In this document: piece after piece, positions 30,108 to 41,712 of the stretch
Numbering within the stretch: the first letter of the stretch is position 1
Layout: the number at the start of each line of letters is the position of its first letter
Assembly: GCA_014529385.2 (NCBI GenBank)
Contig: CM043942.1
Location: forward strand, 53,446,647 to 53,510,646
Source: Adiantum capillus-veneris
Taxonomy: Eukaryota > Streptophyta > Polypodiopsida > Polypodiales > Pteridaceae
DNA length: 64,000 bases
Direction: 5' to 3'
Notes under the pieces: model-generated
What the model saw: the letters and a program-made list of their open reading frames with translations, nothing else
The model's database searches: none
Told to the model about the DNA's origin: nothing
Position numbers and translations under genes: made by a program

Positions 30108-32250
30108 TAATCATTCCTTGACAGCTTCAAAAATTGCAACCAATACTTCAACATCACCAATAGAATCACTAAATGATACTCCAAATTCAATAGCCACCAC
30201 CTTTTTAGGCTCAACTCCCTTTGCATCAACTACTTGAATAGTTGGCTGTGAATTCAACTTTGATCCATCCTCCTGCTTTTCCTTGTCTTGCACTGGTCTC
30301 TCTAAAGATTCCCTCTTTTCTAGAACATGTTTCCCCTTATCTGCACTCTAATTCTCTTCCTCAAGTACTTTCTTTCCCATCTCCTTTGCTTTATATTCCT
30401 GCACGTGTGTTATCCAATACTGCCTTCTCTTCTTCAGTTGATCAACCTCCATGAGAAAATTGGCTTCATAAGCACTGACAAAACCTATCTTCACCATCTC
30501 ATAAGAATGTTTGAGCACAGTAGCACCTTCAGACATAAGTACCCCTTGAACATCCATTTCCTTCTGTCCCAATACTTGCTTCTCCAAATCTAGCAAAGGC
30601 TTCAACCTCTGATCTAGCATATGGTTTTGTATCGGCAACTCTATTTTTCCTGGTCAACTACTCCAACTTACATCTTACCTTCTCTTCCAAGTCCTGAGTC
30701 CACTCCTTGAACATTCCCAAAGACATTTTAATTCTGGCTAGCTCACTCTAATGCTACCCCAAAAGTTGTCGAGCTTATTCTTTATGTTTGCTCTTCAATT
30801 CTTTTAATTCCAACTTTAGACCCTACACCACTTCCATATGTTCCTGCAGTAACACTTGCGCTACTCCTATTTTTGCTATAGAATGCATCTGATTATCTAA
30901 CTGTATCTGTTGCTTACTCAAAAAATTTGAACCTCTATTAACATCCAACCATGTGTGAATCCTCAATGACCATACTCCTATGAGCTCCTTTAGTTGATGT
31001 ACCCTCAAAATTCAACTGCGTTGACACATTCAAGACTTCAATGCTCAACTTTATCTTTTTAGACAAAGTGAACACTTCACCCAACTTATGTGGTGCTTGT
31101 ACATTTGCCTCAGGGTTAAGACTAGGTATATCCAAATTCTTAATGGAATCTATTATTTCTAGAGTTTGCACACATCTGAGAGCCCCTTCTTCAGTGTACC
31201 TTGCCTGCACCAAAAGCACATAAGATTCCAACTTTTCTTGATCCTCCTCCAAACTTGTTGGTATTCCCAATTTTTGAGTCAAAAATTGATCCTTCTGTAC
31301 CAATGCAACTCTACTAGAAGATTCACGTAACCCTTGCTCCTCTGCAATACCGTCTACAATTGGCATCCTTTGAACAAAGGTCAAGAGAACATCCAAATAT
31401 GCAATGGGCATGCTACTGTTTTGAGCCTTTCTTTTGTCTAACAAGTAAACTTCAATAGAAGTTTTCTCATACAACCAATTTCCCCAATTCACTATACTCC
31501 TTACTCAGCAAAACATAAAGGAGCATAATTTTCCTTTGACATATAATCAAGCTTCATCAAAAAGAATAGTCTCTCCAAATACCACTTCAACTACTCCCTC
31601 CTAGCATAATTTACATTTTCAAGCATGCAATATCTTTTACAACCCTCAGTAGCACCAAAGTCTTTTTTCAGCAATAGTTCAAAGCACTTAGGGATCATGC
31701 TAACACCTCTCAGTGGCGATTTAAACTCTTGTAGTACAGCTTCACGAGTTAAAGAAATAGTACCAAAAATCATTCCTTTTGTCCTCCTAACAATGTCTAG
31801 TTGAGATTTAGCATAATATAGTTACATCTTCACTCACCCCATGGAAGAGATGCAAATGCCTCCAAACCGACTTTTTGCAGCCACATAGTGTCTGCTTCAG
31901 TTGTGATATCGAGTTGAAATCTAAAAAAGGCTCCGTTAGAGATTGTCAAATCTTGGCAACACTTAGGGGAGTCTCCATTGCAGCATCTTCTTCAACAACA
32001 GCTTCATCTTCATTAGGGATGGTGATGTCGACAGTAACCACTGCACCTTTCCAATGCAGTCGCCTTGGTGGCCCATCCTCATTGGCTGCATGGTGCCCAA
32101 ATGTTTCCCCTTAACCATGGTTAATGGTTGTTGTACCATCGCGTTGTACTCGAAAAGATTGGGTGGCAACATGAAAAATACACAATTGGAGATGATGGCT
32201 TGCACCCTCACTTATTGCACCCCATCTTTCACTCAATTTGAATTGTACCC
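30108..32250 (-). pseudogene. Unrecognised third ORF behind Tat-like gypsy pol
   Basis: Minus-strand coding-like sequence runs for about 2 kb after the integrase end, in three frames broken by roughly five lesions. Readable parts: KSPLRGVSMIPKCFELLLKK (about 31720), NWGNWLYEKTSIEVYLLDKR then AYLDVLLTFVQRMPIV (31492-31370), a long middle region to 30938, a charged heptad-like part (LEKQVLGQKEMDVQGVLMSE, MEVDQLKKRRQYWITHVQEY; 30638-30380) and a C-terminus ending IGDVEVLVAIFEAVKE with a stop at 30108. No transmembrane or zinc motif is seen. An ORF behind pol is known in Athila and some Tat elements; homology not established. Confidence 0.5.
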
Positions 32251-32541
32251 TCATTTCCATTATGTCACCTAGTGAAGAATCACCTCACAAACCAAGAAAT
32301 CTTTTCAAATTTCCCTCGTTAAAAAATTCAACCCACTAGAATACAAACTGGTAGCATCTAACCTGATAACATTCGATTGGAAAATCCGACTACAGATATT
32401 TTGACTAATTAACTCCTTAACTCTAAACTTTGGTGACTTTGACCTACTGTTGGACTCAAAATAAAGGTTGACTAAGCATCCAATATATATCCAAGTTCTT
32501 CCCTCTATATTAAGCAATAAGATCTAACATTGTCGTCATCA

Positions 32542-33471
32542 TCACATGTAAAAAACATGATGAGCACCAAACACTTTACCACTCTTGCCTTTTGCCACCT
32601 TCTCTGGCCCAGTCAACCCTGCTAAAGGCCAATCTAAATGAGGTGGTTTTCCTTGAAACTTTTTTATCCTGAAACCATTAACAGGTTTCTCAACCCTAGT
32701 CCCACATACATCAGCCATCATGAATGTACCTTGACCCAGATCTTGAACAATTTGATATGGTCCTCTATATCTCAAAGTCATCTTACCTAGGTGTGGCCCT
32801 AATCTAGAATTGTAAATCATTACCCAATATCCACCCTAAAAGAGCTTAAATTTGACATTCATAACTTTTGTGTTTAACTAATAACTTAGGACTCATTTTC
32901 TTTGCACTCACCCCAAGACTCAAAACCACAAATTCCATAGGAACTACAACTTCAAGGCCATACACCAAGTTGAATGGAGTCGTACATGTTATTACTTTGA
33001 AAGCAGTTCTAAAAGACCAGAATGTTGAATCCAGCTTTTGATCCCAATCCTTCTAATTATCTTGAACAATCTTCTTCAAAATTCTAACCAGAGTCTTGTT
33101 AGTGCTCTTAGCTTGACCATTGGCCTGAGGATGATAAGATGAACATTTCATATGCATTATCATATGAGCCTTTGTTAGCTTAGGAATTACCTCATTCAAG
33201 AAATGACTTCCTCTATCATTGACCAATTCCACAGGACATTCAAATATGGTTGTAATGTTATGATACAAAAACTTGGCTACACTTTGAGCTTTGTTATCTT
33301 TAAGAGCTATAGCCTCCACCCACTTGGCGCAATAATCTACGAAAACCAAACTGTACTTACATCCCCTGCTTGTAGTGGGCTTTATTTGTCCCACAAAGTC
33401 CAATCTCCATTTTTGAAAAGATTCCAAAGATAATATTAAATGATCAGACAACTTATCTCTCTAGAATCTAG
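32542..33471 (-). pseudogene. Tat/Athila-like gypsy integrase, part downstream of the C1 insertion
   Basis: Minus strand: KWRLDFVGQIKPTTSRGCKY (first Asp of the core), LVFVDYCAKWVEAIALKDNK, ECPVELVNDRGSHFLNEVIP (second Asp) and MKCSSYHPQANGQAKSTNKT, where the catalytic Glu position reads Lys (usual Q-x-E-S-x-N). After a stop, LDSTFWSFRTAFKVITCTTP and YNSRLGPHLGKMTLRYRGPY and ADVCGTRVEKPVNGFRIKKF give the C-terminus, ending at 32542. The N-terminal part lies on the far side of copia C1 (44943-45142). Confidence 0.82.
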
Positions 33472-34232
33472 TGTAAGAATACGGAATACAATAAGGATCT
33501 AGTAGCAAGGAGAGTAGAGAGAGATTCAATGCAAAGTAGAGTAGTGGAAAATCAAAAATTTAGATTAGCACACTGTTACAAAGTGATGGCGTCATCCACC
33601 CATGCGCTCTCAAGGTAGAGCTTAAATGTTGATTTAGACAACTTAGAGCAATTAGGAAATACAAGGGACTAACAATCCTTCAACAAGGATGTGTGTGTGT
33701 GTGCATCAAGTGTGCACACCCTTAGTGTATAATGCTCAAAATACTCATGGAGAAGGCCTCCTTATATAGGTTTAAGGGAGCCTCAAAACGCCCATGTGCA
33801 GCTGCACTTAGATGGCCAATTCCCAGCCGAATTTGGACATGTGCCCATGTGCGGCCGCTTTTGGGTAGAAAAGTCCGGCTGGAAGTCGGCCACCAGCCAT
33901 TGAAATCTGGCCACTGGCCAAGGACCGCCGGCCATTTGACGGCCGTTTTCTGATTGTCTTCCAACCGGAATCCGGCCAAGATTCTGGCCACCTTTCGACC
34001 AAAAGGAATATTTTGACAAATAAAAAGTCTCGGGGGATCCGCCCCCTAGGCCCCCCTGAATTTGCTTCGTACCATCCACGATCACAAATAAAGATCTCAT
34101 CAGCGTGCAAAGCTGGAATAGACCAAATATATGTGCACCAATGACTTCTCCTCATAGGGGGGCCTTACAAACTGTGCAACATATATTGTGGTGGCAAAAC
34201 TGAGAGAGGTGGGCATTGCAAGTATACTAACA
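33472..34232 (-). repeat. C1 3' LTR (761 bp)
   Basis: Matches 38669-38925 and 44469-44942 at clearly lower identity than the C2 or C3 LTR pairs (about a dozen differences in one 60-bp stretch, many at CG sites). It has a minus-strand TATA-like CCTATATAAG (33761-33770 on the plus strand). Confidence 0.88.
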
Positions 34233-34253
34233 CCCCCCCTCAATGAACACCCG

Positions 34254-34535
34254 AAGATGCTCTATGTTGGCCGTGTGCCAACTCCAAGTTGAAGAAGATG
34301 TCAAAGTAGCTGGTCTTTCCCAAGAGCTGTAGTGAAGAAATTTGCACATTTATCTTCAGTAGGACAATAATCTAGCTCCACAAACTTCATCCTTAGCTCT
34401 GACTTGAACATAATGATACTAAACCTGAATATGCTTTGTGCGTGCATGGAAGACAGGGTTCTTGGCAATTGCCATGCAACTCTAGTTGTTGCTGAAGTCA
34501 AGGAGCGGAGCGTGGATCGACTCACACACACACAA

Positions 34536-34578
<43 letters not shown>

Positions 34579-35257
34579 TACACAGAGAGCTTACACAGTA
34601 TGCAGAGAATCGTTTTGAAGGGTTATCTCCCAAAACCTTATTATCCACAAAAGAATAAGTGAGTATATACAAAGAGTTAGTGATAAGTGAGTTAGGCGGG
34701 CGGCCGACCATATCCGTATAAGAGGCCACTTGGGCTTTAATAATAACAGTTGCATTGAAGTGTTGTTGCCGAATTCATAGGAACACCTAAGTCCATGAGA
34801 ACTCGCCTGAGCCAAACTGCTTCACAAGCTGCAAAACGAGCAGCTTTATACTCTGCTTTTGTTGAAGAAAGAGTGATGGTTGGTTTCTTCTTGCTGATCC
34901 AAGACAAAACTCCATAACCAAGTGAGAAACAAAATCCAGAAATTGATTTTCTAGAATCACTATCTCCTGCCCAATCAGAGTCACAATACCCACTAAGAGT
35001 ATTTGTGCAAATGCCAAAGGAAATGCCATGGTCCAAAGTAACTTTGATGTACTTTAGAACACGCATACCTGCCTTCCAATGAGATCCCTTGGTTGGTATA
35101 AAAACCTGCTTAAAACACCTACTGCAAAAGAAGTGTCTGGCCTAGTGGTACACAAGAAAATTAAGCTTCCCAAAAGTTTCCTGTATTTCTTGATGTCGAC
35201 CAAGGGAGAAGAATCTTCCATGGGGAGTTTTTCATTTACCTCCATTGGAGTGCTCAC
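34254..35257 (-). pseudogene. C1 RNase H region
   Basis: KKYRKLLGSLIFLCTTRPDT and SFAVGVLSRF (35190-35110), then RVLKYIKVTLDHGISFG and DSDWAGDSDSRKSISGFCFS (first RNase H Asp; 35060-34930), ISKKKPTITLSSTKAEYKAA and CEAVWLRRVLMDLGVP (34900-34790). The solo LTR then cuts the domain. The final KNPVFHARTKHIQ and DKCANFFTTALGKDQL text is at 34470-34300. Frame changes near 35070. Confidence 0.82.
34488..34753 (-). mobile_element. Solo LTR (256 bp) in the RNase H of C1
   Basis: A segment from TGAAGTCAAGG (34493) to TTTAATAATAACA (34748) is bracketed by GTTGC at 34488-34492 and 34749-34753. It interrupts the RNase H reading: minus-strand text runs TTLQCN up to the right copy and resumes as MAIAKNPVFHARTKHIQ after the left copy. 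Its general design (TGAAG start, GGCGGGCGGCCGACC block near the TATA-distal end) resembles the C2 LTR. It includes a CA microsatellite (34521-34576). Confidence 0.85.
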
Positions 35258-35263
35258 AGGTTT

Positions 35264-36283
35264 TCAATCCATCATGCCAAAAGCTTTTAGGATCTCTGTT
35301 GCATACTTTTGTTGAGAGATGAAGATACCTTTTGTGGATTGCCAAACCTCAATCCCCAAACAATAATGCAACAGACCCAAATCTATCATTTCAAATTCAA
35401 ATCTCAAAATCTTCCGAGTTTGTTGGATGAGCTCTTTGTGATCACCTGTGATTATCAAGTCATCAACATACAAGATAATAAGGACTTGTTTTCCATTCTC
35501 TCTAAGCACATATAGATTTGCTTCAGAAGCACTTCTTCTAAGGCCAAGTTTTTTAAAAAACTTATCAATTCTGACATACCATGCCCTTGGTGACTGCTTT
35601 AGGCCATACATAGCCTTCTTCAATATGCAAACCTTTTGTTTTGAATGAGATGCCTCAAACCCTAGTGGCTACTCAACATAGACCTCCTCCTTGAGAAGTC
35701 CATTCAAAAATGCAGATACAACATCCATTTGATAAACAACCCACAAATAGATAGCAGCAAGAGCAAGTACTAGGCGAATGGTGGTCATTCAAGCTGTGGG
35801 AGAAAAGGTTTCACTAACATCATATCCTTCGACTTGTGAGAAATCTTGTGCTACTAACCTTGCTTTGTACTTTTGCAGTGAGCCATCAGCCTTATGCTTA
35901 AGCTTGTAAACCCATTGGGTGCAGATGACTTTCTTCTTCGGAGGCCGATCCACCAATTTCCAAGTGTCATTCTTGGTGATGCTTTCGTACTCTGACTGCA
36001 TCGCTTCCTTCCATTTTGGATCAGCCATGGCCTCATCAACGAAGGTTGGCTCCTTCACAGAGCCCACAATTTCTTTCATAAGAGCCATATTGACAATGTG
36101 TTCAGAGGCTCTTCTTTGCTCCTCTATTCTCTTTGACCGTCGGAGACCACCGTCCTCTTCATCAGGGTTGTGAACTTGAGGGTTTCGAGCGTCAAAGAGC
36201 TGTGGAGCCCACTTTGGTAGTGACTTTTCCTGTGATGCTGCAGCAAGTTGGTTAGATTTATTTGAGTTGTCATCATTAGACAA
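35264..36283 (-). pseudogene. C1 reverse transcriptase
   Basis: Minus strand: DPKWKEAMQSEYESITKNDT, WVYKLKHKADGSLQKYKARL and VAQDFSQVEGYDVSETFSPT (36030-35795), then a stop and shift. The region encoding the first catalytic Asp is readable as QMDVVSAFLNGLLKEEVYVE around 35730-35680. MKKAMYGLKQSPRAWYVRID and the catalytic box ILYVDDLIITGDH (about 35480) follow, then LGLLHYCLGIEV. About three lesions. Confidence 0.85.
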
Positions 36284-36292
36284 CTCCTACTC

Positions 36293-38053
36293 CTAAAATT
36301 TTACCTGACTTTGTTCTGGCACATGGTGAGTTATTTCTTCATTTGATGAGAAAGTGGACGAACCTGGTTTTTCCACCGCATGTGGCCCTTCTTCAAACAC
36401 CATATCCCTACTGGTGAGTATTTTCTTTGCCTCTAGATCATAGAGTCTATATGCCTTGGACTCTTCATTGTATCCGAGAAATACGCACTTCTTGCTTTTG
36501 GCTTCTAACTTTGTTCTTTGTGAATTAGGAATATGTGCATAATAGAAACACCCAAATGTTTTGAAATGCAAGACCGAAGGTTTCTTACCAGAGTAGGCTT
36601 CTTTAGATTTTTTCCCTTTCAAAGCCTTGGTGTAGCTTCGATTGAGGATGTACACTGCTGTACTTACTGCTTCGGCCCAAAAGGAATCTGGCATATTGTT
36701 GGCTTTAAGCATGCATGGTGCCATCTCTACCACCGTTCAATTACGACGCTACACAACTCCATTTTGCTGTGGTGTGTAAGCTATAGTAAGGTGACGTTTG
36801 ATGCTGTGCTCGTTGCAGTAGTTGTTGAATTCATTTGATAAGAATTCTCCTCCTCTATCTGTGCGAAGCTTCTTTACCTTCTTTTCTGTTTCATTTTCTA
36901 CAAGCTTTTGCCAAAGTTTTAAGACTTCCAAAAGCAACTTCTCACGAATGAAATACACCCACATCTTTCTACTAAAGTCGTCGACTAATAGTAAAAAGTA
37001 GAAAGATCCACCCAAAGCGGATGAAGACATTTTACCACAGAGATCTGCATGCACTAACTCTAGAGGAGACTGAGCTTGATTGCTACTCTCTTGTGGAAAC
37101 GCCTTTCTTTGTTGCTTGCCCATCATGAAAGCTTCACAAACTTTATTCATATCTGATATTTGAGGCATGTGTGCCACCATCCCAGATTTTTGCATCTTTT
37201 TTAGCATGGAAATGCTTAAGTGACCAAACCTCTCATGCCATAATTGAGTTGTACCTTTTTCTGTAGAAATCGTAAGTGCGGAAAGCTCGTAATGGTTGTT
37301 GCACCTGATGTCCTTTCCCATTGTGTTGCCTTCGGAATCCAAGATTTTTGCTCCACTTTTCTTGAAGTGAAGTTTAAGGTCACGATCCGTGATTGCAGCA
37401 ATCAAGAGCAAATTATTTTTTATTTGAGGCACGTACAACACATCAGAGAGCTCTTTAGTTTCACCTGTAGATGCTAAAAAAGAAATTGTCCCAGACCCTT
37501 CGACTGGACATTTAGCATTATTCCCAACAATTACACTGATGGGTTCCTGTAGAGGCTTCCAGGAACTATACCAATCTTTCTTACTGATCATATGTCGGGA
37601 TGCACCACTATCTAGAATCCAAGAACCATCAACAAGTGGGGTTTGTGTGGATGAACATACCTCTTCTATGATGGCCCATAGTTCTAGGTCTGCCTCAGCA
37701 TTGTTGGCAGATTTTCTTTCCTTCCAAGAAGCTTTCATGGTGCCATTCCTCTCGTCTGCTTTCTTCTTTCTGCAGTCTTTAACAGCGCGACCCTTCTTGT
37801 CACAGTAAAAACAACTTCCAAAAAATTTCCTCTTCTTGGGCTTCTTCGTAGCGGCATTTGACGTAGTCGCCTTGCTTTTTTTGTTGGCTGTGAAAGCGGC
37901 ATCACCTCCACCATCCCTGGTCCTGAGTCGTAGCTCCTCTTCAAGCAACATAGCACTCAGCTCTTCAAACATTAAAGGGGTTGGAAGAACCTGAGTATTG
38001 AGTGCTATAACAAGACCGTCATATATTGTCGGAAGATGTGAATGCAGCGCCAA
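36293..38053 (-). pseudogene. C1 gag end, protease and integrase
   Basis: A 434-codon open stretch (38053-36749) carries, in order: the gag C-terminus (LTFEELSAMLLEEELRLR type), a knuckle CFYCDKKGRAVKDC in which the His is Arg, the protease active site WILDSGASRHM, the pre-integrase HERFGH motif, and the integrase core with Asp in LVHADLCG and Asp in LRTDRGGEFLSNEF. The reading ends at TPQQNGVV where T-P-Q-Q-N-G-V-A-E-R is expected, and a stop removes the Glu. A second stretch (36733-36293) continues with PDSFWAEAVSTAVYILNRS and FGCFYYAHIPNSQRTKLEAK. Confidence 0.87.
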
Positions 38054-38059
38054 GCTAAA

Positions 38060-38600
38060 TCTTCTAGAGAAATAGCCACCCCAACCGCAGCTAGTTGATT
38101 TTGGAAGTCCTTAATCCGTTGATAAAGGCCTCCACTTTCTCTCCATCAGCAAGTTTCTCAGCAACAAGTTGATTTTTGAGATTTTGAATTTTGGTGTGAT
38201 TGTGCGCCTCATATTGGCGAGCCAATATGATCCAATCCTCATTTGCTTTAGTGGTATGTTGAACCAAAGTGAGAACAGAATCACTTACACACATGACGAT
38301 GGTGCACAATGCATCTGCATTTCTTCTTTTCCATGCATGCAGAAGAGTCGCATGCAAGGGAATTGTTGGGAGACTTGGATTTGATGGATCAATTGTTGCA
38401 ACGGGCTCCAGGTCGGCACCATTTGGCCCCAGCACTGTGTCCAACAATACGTAGGAATCCAGAATTGCGGAAATTTTGAATTTCCACAATGTGTAGTTGG
38501 TTTCGTCAAGCTTTCCTTCAGTGAAGGCTGGTGGACAAATGCAAAGCAGAGTAGCACCAGCTGCAGCACTAGAATAGCTATAGACTTGACATAAGTATTT
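38060..38600 (-). pseudogene. C1 gag N-terminal region
   Basis: Minus strand: KLDETNYTLWKFKISAILDS and YVLLDTVLGPN (about 38510-38430), the typical copia gag opening. NADALCTIVMCVSDSVLTLV and DWIILARQYEAHNHTKIQNL follow, then EKVEAFINGLR at about 38110. Frame changes near 38090 before the next segment. The start codon is not certain; text in the same frame begins near 38590. Confidence 0.75.
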
Positions 38601-38657
38601 TTTAATTATTTGGGTGTCAATTACTTCTCGTACTTTCTTAGGTACGAGCGCCTAGTG

Positions 38658-38668
38658 CTCTGATACCA
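38658..38668 (-). promoter_or_regulatory. C1 primer-binding site, initiator tRNA-Met
   Basis: On the minus strand TGGTATCAGAG immediately follows the 5' LTR of C1, so the element reads right to left. Confidence 0.88.
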
Positions 38669-38925
38669 TGTAAGAATGTGGAATACAATAAGGACTAGTA
38701 GCGAGGAGAGTAGAGAGAGATTCAATGCAAATTAGAGTAGTGGAAAATCAAAAATTTAGATTAGCACACTGTTACAAAGTGATGGCGTCATCCACCCATG
38801 CGCTCTCAAGGTAGCTTAGATGGCGATTTAGACAACTTAGAGCAATTAGGAAATACAAGGGACTAACAATCCTTCAACAAGGATGTGTGTGTGTGCATCA
38901 AGTGTGCACACTCTTAGTGTATAAT
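38669..38925 (-). repeat. C1 5' LTR, first part (split by C2)
   Basis: It matches the first 257 bp of the 3' LTR (plus-strand view). The rest resumes at 44469. ATAAT at 38921-38925 is the target-site duplication of C2. Confidence 0.9.
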
Positions 38926-39117
38926 TGAAGGAGTACAAGCGGAAGTGCGATGCGAGAGAGAGTGCGAGAAGAAGAGCACGACGATATGGTGAACTCTCTC
39001 TATTGTAATGTGGTAGAGCATAGTGAGTTCTTATTAGGTTTTTACAAAAGAATATGTGTACATACCTGGCGGCCCGCCCACTTACCTGGGCGACCACATT
39101 GGGCTTATACCCCAACA
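38926..39117 (-). repeat. C2 3' LTR (192 bp)
   Basis: Direct repeat of 44272-44463. The minus-strand PPT (TAAGTGGGAGGC) abuts it at 39118-39129, so this is the 3' LTR of the element. Confidence 0.93.
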
Positions 39118-39129
39118 GCCTCCCACTTA

Positions 39130-39742
39130 AAGTCCAATGTGGTACTTTAAGAGTGAGAGAAGCTACTATACAAGCTAATATACAAGAGATGTAGATAAGT
39201 GATGTACTACCCTACACCTAACTGCTTGCGAAAATGCGCAAAGCTCTCTGAGGGAAGTCCTTTTGTAAGTAGATTAGTAGGATTTTCGTGTGTGAACTTT
39301 GACAAGCTGAAGTTGCTTATCCTCGAGCATTTCCCTGATGAAATGATACTTCACATCCACATTCTTTGTCTTTGAGTGATAAACTGGATTACGAGCCAAT
39401 TGTATAGCACTTTGACTATCACAATATAACACAGCATCTCTTCTTTGATTCCCAAATCTGTTACTAGTCGATTAAGCTAAATTGATTCTTTGCATGCCTC
39501 TGATGCTGCAACATATTCAGCCCTGTAGTAGACTGAGTAACACAATCTTGTAATCTAGAACGCCATGATACTGCTCCACCAGCCAATGTAAAGACATACC
39601 CTGACGTAGACCTTCGGTTGTCTAAGTCACGTGCATAATCTGAGTCTGTAAAACCCTTTACACTTAGATCCTGACTCCCATAGCATATACGCATGCTCTT
39701 TGTAGCTTTCAGGTATCTCAATATTCCATTCACTGCCTCCAA
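39130..39742 (-). pseudogene. C2 RNase H
   Basis: Minus strand: MEAVNGILRYLKATKSMRIC, GFTDSDYARDLDNRRSTSGY (RNase H Asp, with Trp-Ala-Gly changed to Tyr-Ala-Arg) and VFTLAGGAVSWRSRLQDCVT. After frame changes, text ending FTHENPTNLLTKGLPSESFA at about 39300-39240 is the usual copia C-terminus. Confidence 0.8.
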
Positions 39743-39759
39743 TGTTTCTTGCCTGGGTT

Positions 39760-41000
39760 TGACATGTATCGACTTACTACTCCCACTGCAAATGCAATGT
39801 CTGGGCGAGTAGCAATCATTGCATACATCAAACTACCCACTGCAGATGCATATGGAATCTTATCCATTTCAGCCTATTCTTCCTCAGACACATGACAATC
39901 TTGTTTGCTAAGTTTCACATATTGGCAATGGAACACTCAATGCCTTTCCCTTATCCATATCGAAACGTTGCAAAACCTTGTCAATATACTCTGTTTGAGA
40001 TAACCAAATCAACTTCTTTGATCTGTCTCTCTCAATGCGCATACCAAGTATATGACTTGCCTCACCCATGTATTCATGTCAAACAATTTTTCCATCTTTG
40101 ACTTCAAAGCTGAAATTTCTTCCAAGTGCTTGCCGGCAATCAACATGTCATCCACATACAAAATAAGGATCAGCCAACTGCCATCCTTAGCCTTCTTTGT
40201 ATATAGACAGTGATCGAACTCACTACGTTTGTAGCCTTGAGAAAGCATAAACTTGTGGAATATATGGTACCATGCCCTCGGTGATTGTTTTAAGCCATAA
40301 AGACTCTTTAACAACTGGCATACCCAATCTTCCTTGCCTTTCTCAACAAACCCTTCTGGCTGCTGCATGTAAATTTCCACATCTAAATCACCATGCAAGA
40401 ACGCTGTCTTGACATCCATTTGGTGCAACACCAAATCTAATATGGCAACCAATGCAAGAAAGAATCTCAATGTAGTCATCTTGACCACTGGAGAGAAGAC
40501 TTCATCAAAGTCAATGCCTTGTTCTTGCTTAAAGCCCTTGGCAACAAGCCTTGCTTTGTACTTTGGCTGACTATCATGAGCGGTGATCTTATACCTGTAA
40601 ACCCATTTACAAGGTAGAGCCTTTTTGCCCTGTGGTAATTTAACTAGCTTCCATGTCTTGTTTTTATGCAGAGCTGTCATCTCTGACTGCATGGTCAATT
40701 GCCAATTCCCGGAGTCCTTCATTTGCACTGCTTCCTTGTAACATGAAGGCTCATTGCAATCAGTCAACATGACATAGTTCATAGATGGAACAAACCTATT
40801 AGGAGGTCGCGTGATACGTCCAGATCTATGCACAATAGGTGGCTCACGCTCAGCCACAACCTGTGGTTCCACTCTATCCTGTCCTTGCTCCTCTTGAGCC
40901 CTGACATTTTGTCTTGCATGTGCAGGTCCATCTTCTTGGAAGACAACTCTTCTAATATCCTCAACCCTCTCTGGTTTAGAATGATATTTGGATTCATTAA
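39760..41000 (-). pseudogene. C2 reverse transcriptase
   Basis: Open from about 40872 to 40009: QSEMTALHKNKTWKLVKLPQ, WVYRYKITAHDSQPKYKARL, VFSPVVKMTTLRFFLALVAI, QMDVKTAFLHGDLDVEIYMQ (first catalytic Asp), LKSLYGLKQSPRAWYHIFHK and ILYVDDMLIAGK (catalytic Y-V-D-D, about 40155). A frameshift at about 40075 separates the last part (DKVLQRFDMDKGKAL type text to 39780). One of the better preserved RTs in the window. Confidence 0.88.
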
Positions 41001-41214
41001 AGTGACATCATTGCTGCGGACAACCTTTCTAGATTCGGGATCCCAAGTCTGTACCCCATCTCATCAGAATTACCCTAGCCTAGAAAGATGCACTTTCTAC
41101 TCTTTGGCTCAAGTTTGTTCCTAAATTCCTTTGGAACCTGAGTATATGCCTCACAGCCAAAGACTCTGAGACGCTTGTATGAGGGCATTTTGCCTGACCA
41201 TACCATCTTTGGCA

Positions 41215-41673
41215 CTAAATCCTTCTGCAAACCTTGCTAGGAGATCTATTTACAAGATGAACAACTGTTGATACAGATTCAGCCCAAAACCCATTTGGCA
41301 GTTGTGCATTAGACAACATACTTCTGACCTTCTCTTGTATGGTCCTATTCATCCTCTCAGCAACACCATTTGGAGGAGGATTGTAAGGAGCAGTAAGTTC
41401 ACGTTTTGTACCTTTCGACTCACAAAAGTCCTGAAAGGCCTTTGAAACATACTCTCCACCATTGTTAGTGCGTAAGCATTTAAGCTTCTTGCCACTCTGA
41501 TTCTCCACAAGTGTCACAAACATTTTGAAAACACTAAACGCTTCATCCTTGTGCTTGAGAAAGTAAACCCATACTTTCCTCGAGTAATCATCTATAAATG
41601 TCATAAAGTAAGAAGCTCCCCCTAGAGATAGGTTAGGCATAGGTCCACACAAATCACTATGAACAAGTGCCAA
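41215..41673 (-). pseudogene. C2 integrase core
   Basis: MALVHSDLCGPMPNLSLGGA has the first Asp. CLRTNNGGEYVSKAFQDFCE has Asn where the second catalytic Asp of L-R-T-D-N-G-G-E-Y stands. PPPNGVAERMNRTIQEKVRS has the Glu. WAESVSTVVHLVNRSPSK follows before a frame break. The Asp-to-Asn change alone would abolish strand transfer in this copy. Confidence 0.85.
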
Positions 41674-41712
41674 CTGTGTATCTCTTCTACTGCTTCTATG
41701 CTTATGTGGCTG

